The notes under the pieces were generated by a model. That model was not told the origin of the DNA and made no database searches. It saw only the letters and a program-made list of their open reading frames with translations. A DNA stretch of 38,108 bases. Source: M55B165 sp051744245. GTDB taxonomy: Bacteria > Actinomycetota > Humimicrobiia > Humimicrobiales > Humimicrobiaceae. Shown one piece after another: positions 33,840-38,108 of the stretch (the stretch's first letter is position 1; each line of letters begins with the position of its first letter). The DNA lies in contig JBNJCV010000011.1 of assembly GCA_051744245.1 (NCBI GenBank), positions 1-38,108 of the forward strand, written 5' to 3'. The position numbers and the translations under genes are program-made.

Positions 33840-34024
33840 CCCAGGTAATAATACAATGCAAGAAATCCATGGATGGAAGCAAGGATTAAAGTAACTATCC
33901 CTAAAGCCCTGTGCATTTTGTAAAAAATCCTCTTCTTTTTCAGCCTAAAAAGAAGCAGCCCTATTAAAGTCAGCACCAGCATGCTATATGAAGTAATACC
34001 CAGGCCCAATATCAAATTTTGCAC
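33836..34024 (-). CDS. 62-residue two-helix protein, H-x13-H, ferric-reductase-like
   Basis: This small membrane protein has helices at about 5-26 and 40-60. The second helix holds His38 and His52 in MHRALGIVTLILASIHGFLA, the H-x13-H spacing by which a membrane helix binds two haems, and the sequence resembles the first haem helix of the ferric reductase family. It is far shorter than any complete cytochrome, so it needs a partner; the 103-residue protein two genes upstream has a matching H-x14-H helix. The start is GTG with a GAGGTG site that overlaps the stop of the molybdopterin-fold gene. The good ribosome site argues for a real gene rather than a fragment. Confidence 0.65.
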   Translation of the reverse strand: MQNLILGLGITSYSMLVLTLIGLLLFRLKKKRIFYKMHRALGIVTLILASIHGFLALYYYLG

Positions 34025-34035
34025 AATTTACCACC

Positions 34036-35211
34036 TCAGTCATATCTTTTATCAGGCTGGTCTCTGCCTGCATAATCTGACCAACCCCTGCTCTCCCAGT
34101 ACCCTTTATAATCATAATCTACAAATTCTATCTGGTTAATCCACTTAGCCCATTTCATTCCATATTTTGAAGGTATTACCATCCTTACCGGAAAACCATG
34201 TACAGGAGACAGCTCCCTTCCATTCATTTTATAAGCTAAAATTACACCCTCCTGCTTGGCCTCTTCCATAGTTATGCTTGTAGAATATCCATCCTGGCAG
34301 TAAAACACAACTTCGACTGCAGATTCCTCGTAATCCGCCAGCTCTAATATATGAGAAAAAGGAACTCCTTCCCACACTGCATTTCCAATTAATGGACCTC
34401 CCGGGGGATTTGAAATTGTTTCCAGGGTAGCGTAAACAGATTCCTGGGGCATACTTTTTATATCCTCATAGCTTAGGGCAAGAGTATTATTTGCCAGCCC
34501 CCCTATCCTCAATTCCCAGTCTTCTGCATCTATCTCTGGAGGACCGCTTATGGATAAGGTAAACATGCTCTGCTCTGAAGCAAACTCTATGGCTTCCATA
34601 GTTTCCCTGTCTCCTTCCGGAACCAAATCTTTAAATTCTGCAATAAAATTAAAAAGCACAGGATTTTTTACCCATTTGCTGGTAAGGCCGTTATGCTTAA
34701 CTATTTTTAACACGCCGTCTTCAGAAGGATTCATGTATTCCCCATTTTTTTTCCAAACTAAATAAAAACCTTCTTTTGTTTCCTCCAGCTTAAAATTAGC
34801 TGCATAAAGGTCGGTAGCATATATAGTAATATTCTTCGCTTCTTCATTTATTCCTAAATCTTCTAATATCAAATTAATGTCAATACCAGTATACTCAATA
34901 TTAATTTCTTCCCCATCAGACCTTATCCCGTGTACTCTCTGAACTTGTGCTCCATTCCCATACTGTTTAATAATATCAGTAAATTTTAGTTCCAAACTTT
35001 CTTTAATCAGTCCATTAAATAATATCCTGTATTCAGGGATAGTTTCTGCAAATTCCAAATCGCTATCAATTTGGCTAATATCAATACTGGTGGGATCAAA
35101 GGCTTGTTCCCCCCTTTTGCCCAGTTCATTTTTGGCAATATAATAAGAGAAAAAGCCAATTAAACCAACTAGGGTTATAACTATTAATGTAATGTAAAGT
35201 TTTTTCTTCAT
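34036..35211 (-). CDS. Membrane-anchored sulfite-oxidase-fold protein lacking Mo cysteine
   Basis: This 391-residue protein has one N-terminal membrane helix (5-26) and an external part. The C-terminal domain (about 215-375) is the oxidoreductase molybdopterin-binding (SUOX) fold: PPEIDAEDWELRIGGL, GGPLIGNAVWEGVPFSHIL, CQDGYSTSITMEEA and HGFPVRMVIPSKYGMKWAKWI. The molybdenum-binding cysteine, usually in TLxCxSN, is Thr265 here (ATLETISNPPGG). Residues about 70-195 look like a second, more degenerate copy of the same fold (YATDLYAANFKLEE, SKWVKNPVLFNF), also without the Cys. The N-terminus has no twin-arginine signal, although most exported Mo enzymes use Tat. It may therefore bind a different ligand or none. 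It lies three bases after the 103-residue cytochrome-like gene. Confidence 0.82.
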   Translation of the reverse strand: MKKKLYITLIVITLVGLIGFFSYYIAKNELGKRGEQAFDPTSIDISQIDSDLEFAETIPEYRILFNGLIKESLELKFTDIIKQYGNGAQVQRVHGIRSDGEEINIEYTGIDINLILEDLGINEEAKNITIYATDLYAANFKLEETKEGFYLVWKKNGEYMNPSEDGVLKIVKHNGLTSKWVKNPVLFNFIAEFKDLVPEGDRETMEAIEFASEQSMFTLSISGPPEIDAEDWELRIGGLANNTLALSYEDIKSMPQESVYATLETISNPPGGPLIGNAVWEGVPFSHILELADYEESAVEVVFYCQDGYSTSITMEEAKQEGVILAYKMNGRELSPVHGFPVRMVIPSKYGMKWAKWINQIEFVDYDYKGYWESRGWSDYAGRDQPDKRYD

Positions 35212-35214
35212 TTT

Positions 35215-35526
35215 TTAAATTAAGGCCATAGCAAAGTAAGAAAATCCGGCAATAAAAATAATGCCTAGTATAATCAATAAAATATCCACATACAGTCCAC
35301 TTACTTTATTCCTTTTTAAAGCAATCCTTATCCCCATTGCAGAATGAAAAGTAAATAAAACCAAAAATATTATATTAATGTAAATCTGGTGTAAGCTATT
35401 TGCAGCCCCTCTGGTAATAAAAGTAAAATATCCCACCTGCCTGTAACCAGTAATCATAATTATTATAAAAAGAACTATTAGGAGGTAAGCTGCAATTCTA
35501 TTTAGTTTTCTTAAAAATTTATTCAT
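35215..35526 (-). CDS. 103-residue three-helix protein, H-x14-H, cytochrome b-like
   Basis: This small membrane protein has three predicted helices (about 11-29, 47-70, 77-103). Helix 2 starts with His46 and contains His61 (SLHQIYINIIFLVLFTFHSA), an H-x14-H spacing suited to two haems on one helix. No assigned family is certain; it resembles small cytochrome b-like anchors such as DUF4405 proteins. An AAAGGAAA site precedes the ATG. It is the first gene of a three-gene unit with the SUOX-fold protein and the 62-residue H-x13-H protein. Together the two small proteins would provide the four His of a di-haem cytochrome b. Haem binding is inferred from spacing only. Confidence 0.7.
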   Translation of the reverse strand: MNKFLRKLNRIAAYLLIVLFIIIMITGYRQVGYFTFITRGAANSLHQIYINIIFLVLFTFHSAMGIRIALKRNKVSGLYVDILLIILGIIFIAGFSYFAMALI

Positions 35527-35952
35527 TTTCCTTTATTGCAACCAGGAAAATCCCTTTTAATATTACCCCTGTTTATTTTTTAAGCTGCTGGTTATACTTT
35601 CAGCCATTCTGCAAAACTGGAAATTAAATATACTAATCTTTAACTATTTATCACAATTATCATAGAAGATATATACTTAATACCAAAATCCTCTGTTCTT
35701 CCTTCAATAGAATCTAATTTACATGTATATAAGCAACCCATTTATTTCAGTCACTTTAGTGCCATATTATATCCTTTAAAATATTTTTATGGAACAATCC
35801 CAAAATTATAGCTTGGATGGAATTGCCCATATACCCCCTGCAAAATAAACAAATAGCCTTTATTTATGCTAGCTACAGAAAAAATGGTCTTTAAGGTTAT
35901 AAATTAGGCTTTCAGCTAAACTATATTTTAGGGTTTTGGCAGAATTTATAAT
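35527..35952. other. 426-base AT-rich intergenic region
   Basis: Lies between the start of the cytochrome-like operon and the end of the SDR gene, both on the minus strand. It should hold the promoter of the former. I see no gene, tRNA or clear repeat. An 18-codon plus-strand frame near 35790 has no ribosome site and was not accepted. Confidence 0.5.
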
Positions 35953-36945
35953 CTAGATATGTGATATTCCCGGTTTTTTATTAAAATTATTTTTTGGTTT
36001 GCCTTTCTTCAAGTATGGAGACCTCCTTAAAAGAAAATACCTGATAGCAGGAGAAAATATTTTTATAAAATGTCTCTTCAGCCCTAGTTTTTTCTTTATC
36101 TCACTAGTAAAATCATCTAAATTATGCTTCTGGTAATTCAGCAACTTCTGGCTTTCATCTGTTTGCAACCAGTCCGTGTAAAATGGCCTTATGCCAAAAG
36201 CTACCTGGGGTAGCATCCCCACTCCTGTTGCATCCATTACCCTTTCTACAAATTCTTTCTGGTATAGCCTGCAATCTTCTCCACCCCCAATAAGCAGTAC
36301 CTTGTTCCAAACCTTTTCATTGTCAACAGCATTTGTAAAAGCTTCAGCTACATCCTGGGGATGGACTATTTCTATCCTGGTATCCAGAGGAACTGAGAAA
36401 AGCATGGGATTTAACTCAGTCAAAGAAAAGGACAGAACTGCACCCAGCCGGAATATGGACCACTTAAGACCAGAAATTTTTACCAGTTGCTCACAGGCAA
36501 CTTTATGGTGGGAATAATTATCGGTTGGCTTTAATTCATCATGTTTATTTCTAGGCGGAGGTTGGTGCTGCGTCCTACCATACACCGAAACTGATGAAGT
36601 AAAAATAATTTTAGGCTTCTTTTCCATTCTTCTCATTGCATCGGTAAGATTTTTAGTTCCTCCAATATTTATGTTCCAAGAATTATTTGGATCTTTTTCA
36701 CTGTTGGGAGGCATCAAAAAGGCCAAATGTATAACTAAATCTATATCCTTTAAAGCACTTTCTACATCTTCCCTGTTGCTAACACTTCCCCAGAATATTT
36801 CAGCGCCCTTGGCCATTTTTTTTGCTTTTTTCTCGTTTTCCTTACTTTTTATATCAAATATCCTAACTTTATGCCTATTATTAATTAATTTTTCCAAGGT
36901 GCAAAGCCCAATACACCCAAAACCTCCGGTTAAAAGAACTTTCAT
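35953..36945 (-). CDS. Extended SDR, NAD-dependent epimerase/dehydratase
   Basis: This 330-residue extended short-chain dehydrogenase has an N-terminal NAD(P) motif TGGFGCIG (6-13), the SSVSVYGR strand with catalytic-type Ser, and active-site YSHHK (Tyr144, Lys148). Such enzymes act on nucleotide sugars or related carbonyl substrates; the substrate here is unknown. The C-terminal end (residues 290-330) is basic and unusually long. It follows the TetR gene directly, with the AGAGGGGTG ribosome site overlapping the tetR stop, so it is probably the gene controlled by that regulator. Confidence 0.88.
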   Translation of the reverse strand: MKVLLTGGFGCIGLCTLEKLINNRHKVRIFDIKSKENEKKAKKMAKGAEIFWGSVSNREDVESALKDIDLVIHLAFLMPPNSEKDPNNSWNINIGGTKNLTDAMRRMEKKPKIIFTSSVSVYGRTQHQPPPRNKHDELKPTDNYSHHKVACEQLVKISGLKWSIFRLGAVLSFSLTELNPMLFSVPLDTRIEIVHPQDVAEAFTNAVDNEKVWNKVLLIGGGEDCRLYQKEFVERVMDATGVGMLPQVAFGIRPFYTDWLQTDESQKLLNYQKHNLDDFTSEIKKKLGLKRHFIKIFSPAIRYFLLRRSPYLKKGKPKNNFNKKPGISHI

Positions 36946-36949
36946 ATCA

Positions 36950-37552
36950 TCACCCCTCTCTTGCTAAAATCCCCTGTGTAAAAACCAGGAAAGCTTCTCT
37001 TGTTATTCCTTCCCAATCCTGGTTCTCTTTTTCAAAGTAGCTCTGCAGAAGCAAACCCAGCGAAAGGGCTATAACCAGCCTTGCTGTAGCTTCAGCATTT
37101 ACCTTTTTTAAATTACTGTTGTCTATAGATTTTTGTATCAAATCCTTAAAATAGCTTAAATACTTCTGGTAGGGCTGCAAAAGCTTATCATGGACTGCAG
37201 GATCCCTGGCAATCTTAAGCCAGATCTCCAGGAAAATAGGTACATTATCCCCCGCTTCCTTAAAAACAGATTCAGCAACTGAGCTAATTTTGGAAATTGT
37301 TTCCATCACATCTCCCGACTCAAGCCCTAAAGATTCCAGCCTCTCATCTATTCTTTTTAACCAATCATTAACCAGTTCCAGAAAAAGATGTTGCTTGCTT
37401 TCAAAATGGTGGTAAAAAGCTCCCTTGCTCATGCCGGCTCTATTGCAAATATGCTCTATGCTGGTATTATCAAAACCATTGCTGGCAAAACATAATAATG
37501 CCATCTTTAAAATTTTACTTCTTGTTTTAAGGCCCCGGTCCTGTTTATTCAT
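36950..37552 (-). CDS. TetR/AcrR family transcriptional regulator
   Basis: This 200-residue regulator has a TetR helix-turn-helix in residues 8-55 (KTRSKILKMALLCFASNGFD, AGMSKGAFYHHFESKQHLF). The C-terminal ligand domain (65-200) is hydrophobic and divergent, as usual in this family, and gives no clue to the ligand. A TACC-N4-GGTA palindrome starts ten bases upstream of the start codon, and another lies 73 bases further, before the divergent gene. Self-repression and control of both directions are therefore likely. It is coupled to the SDR gene. Confidence 0.92.
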   Translation of the reverse strand: MNKQDRGLKTRSKILKMALLCFASNGFDNTSIEHICNRAGMSKGAFYHHFESKQHLFLELVNDWLKRIDERLESLGLESGDVMETISKISSVAESVFKEAGDNVPIFLEIWLKIARDPAVHDKLLQPYQKYLSYFKDLIQKSIDNSNLKKVNAEATARLVIALSLGLLLQSYFEKENQDWEGITREAFLVFTQGILAREG

Positions 37553-37561
37553 AAAAAAACC

Positions 37562-37573
37562 TACCAGTCGGTA
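37562..37573. promoter_or_regulatory. TetR operator candidate 1 (TACCAGTCGGTA)
   Basis: This inverted repeat TACC-AGTC-GGTA lies ten bases upstream of the tetR start. The core ACCAGTCGGT resembles known TetR/AcrR sites built from ACCGACCAGTCGGT-like halves. It shares the TACC-N4-GGTA form with the site at 37635-37646. Confidence 0.6.
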
Positions 37574-37634
37574 TTTTTTTATAATAACATACCCATATAT
37601 TTATTGCACTAAGAAAGTTTCCTCCTAACAAAAT

Positions 37635-37646
37635 TACCTTTAGGTA
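37635..37646. promoter_or_regulatory. TetR operator candidate 2 (TACCTTTAGGTA)
   Basis: A second TACC-N4-GGTA repeat, 73 bases from the first. It overlaps a possible -35 (TTACCT, 37634-37639) that lies 17 bases from TTATAA (37657-37662) in front of the small secreted protein gene, a position where binding would block transcription. Confidence 0.5.
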
Positions 37647-37681
37647 CGTTTATATATTATAAAAGCTTTAAGGGAGGCGAG

Positions 37682-37987
37682 ATGATCAAAAAAATTTTAA
37701 TAGCATTAGCCATTGGGGCAGTTGTACTTCTAAGTGCCACTAGCTTTCTATATGCATACCAGAAAGAGAAAGTAGCAGAGATAAGTAAGGACTGCAGTAT
37801 AAGGGCAGAATACAACAAGGATAGCTTAATCCAATATTGCCATAGCCATAGCCACCAGCAGCAAAACCGCTACAATAGAGGCTGTATTAACAGGTGTTAT
37901 GAAAATGAATTTAATTTCCAGCATCAAAATAAATTAAGACAGGAAGCAAAAAGTTTTAGCCAAAACAGAAAAAGAAGTGCTAAATGA
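37682..37987 (+). CDS. Small secreted or anchored His/Cys-rich protein
   Basis: This 101-residue protein has an N-terminal signal or anchor helix (4-26, ending SFLYAYQK) and a polar external part. The latter contains Cys38, Cys53, Cys68 and Cys72 and a HSHSH-like cluster at 54-58 (CHSHSHQQQ), with C-x3-C at 68-72, so metal binding is possible. I recognise no family. An AAGGGAGGCGAG site gives strong start support. The stop overlaps the next start as ATGA. A TACC-N4-GGTA site in its promoter suggests control by the divergent TetR protein. Confidence 0.65.
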   Translation: MIKKILIALAIGAVVLLSATSFLYAYQKEKVAEISKDCSIRAEYNKDSLIQYCHSHSHQQQNRYNRGCINRCYENEFNFQHQNKLRQEAKSFSQNRKRSAK

Positions 37988-38108
37988 AAACCAAGACCTT
38001 GAAAATACTTACACAGGCATTTGGTTATTTTTTCAGGCCTTACAAGCTCTGCCACCGGCCTTATCTTGTGGTTATCCCCATAACGGGGTGGAACAGCAAA
38101 TCCGGGAT
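37984..38108 (+). CDS. Start of a gene cut by the window end
   Basis: The frame opens with an ATG that overlaps the stop of the small secreted gene (ATGA, 37984-37987) and has no stop in the 41 codons before the window ends. The visible start MKTKTLKILTQAFGYFFRPY continues with a hydrophobic segment LVVIPITGW. No family can be named. The coupling overlap is the main support; the open length alone is weak evidence. Confidence 0.5.
   Translation, partial: MKTKTLKILTQAFGYFFRPYKLCHRPYLVVIPITGWNSKSG

Noticed and set aside
33836..34024. The 62-residue protein as a decayed fragment of a ferric reductase
   Set aside because: It has a correctly spaced ribosome site, a clean start and stop, and both histidines, so an intact small subunit is more likely, although decay is not excluded.
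36950..37552. Mobile element or integration site near the TetR/SDR genes
   Set aside because: No transposase, integrase, tRNA end or direct repeats were found; the only repeats are operator-like palindromes.
37988..38108. Minus-strand open frame at the right edge
   Set aside because: It runs through the small secreted gene on the opposite strand and lacks a start signal; the plus-strand frame with an ATGA overlap is better supported.

Overview
The window is AT-rich bacterial DNA with tightly packed genes, many of them overlapping by 1-17 bases and several starting at TTG or GTG. The gene set points to a strict or near-strict anaerobe: a complete Rnf ion-pumping ferredoxin:NAD+ oxidoreductase cluster, a flavodiiron protein, a two-domain desulfoferrodoxin, an archaeal-type Prx6 peroxiredoxin and a PerR-like regulator. 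An LytR-CpsA-Psr (LCP) cell-wall ligase, several lipoproteins and no outer-membrane genes suggest a monoderm envelope. Some genes (DUF763, NikR, Prx6 with the DWWFC tail) are common in archaea and deep-branching thermophilic or subsurface bacteria. I cannot assign a taxon from the sequence alone. No rRNA, tRNA, CRISPR array, transposase or phage gene was seen.

Layout. 1-4.1 kb: an aldo/keto reductase with an altered catalytic tetrad, an 825-base AT-rich gap, and an HD-GYP cyclic-di-GMP phosphodiesterase. 4.3-11.6 kb: an XRE regulator, a PflX-type radical SAM protein, then a repair island with two different PHP-domain family X DNA polymerases on opposite strands around pcm and DUF763, followed by endonuclease III. 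11.5-16.6 kb (minus): one operon of PaaI thioesterase, a YhaO/SbcD-like phosphoesterase, a YhaN/Rad50-like membrane ATPase, a methyltransferase, nikR and a 30-residue membrane peptide. 16.7-17.4 kb (plus): a stand-alone MetH-activation-like protein. 17.4-33.1 kb (minus): eighteen co-directional genes. They begin with the oxidative-stress set perR-prx-dfx-ftn-fdp-TIGR02757 and continue with an LCP-DUF4214 fusion, MATE transporter, cupin, lipoprotein, a COG4091-like dehydrogenase, and apbE-rnfCDGEAB.

33.2-35.5 kb holds the most unusual module. A DOMON lipoprotein converges on three minus-strand genes: a 103-residue three-helix protein with H-x14-H, a membrane-anchored sulfite-oxidase-fold protein that lacks the molybdenum-binding cysteine and a Tat signal, and a 62-residue two-helix protein with H-x13-H. 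The two small proteins together would supply the four histidines of a di-heme cytochrome b, so this looks like a split membrane cytochrome with an atypical molybdopterin-fold subunit. 35.9-38.1 kb: a TetR-SDR operon diverges from a small His/Cys-rich secreted protein and a coupled gene cut by the window end. Two TACC-N4-GGTA palindromes sit between them, one before each transcription unit.

The functional themes are energy conservation through Rnf (with its own flavinylating ApbE), protection from oxygen and peroxide under PerR, and DNA repair.
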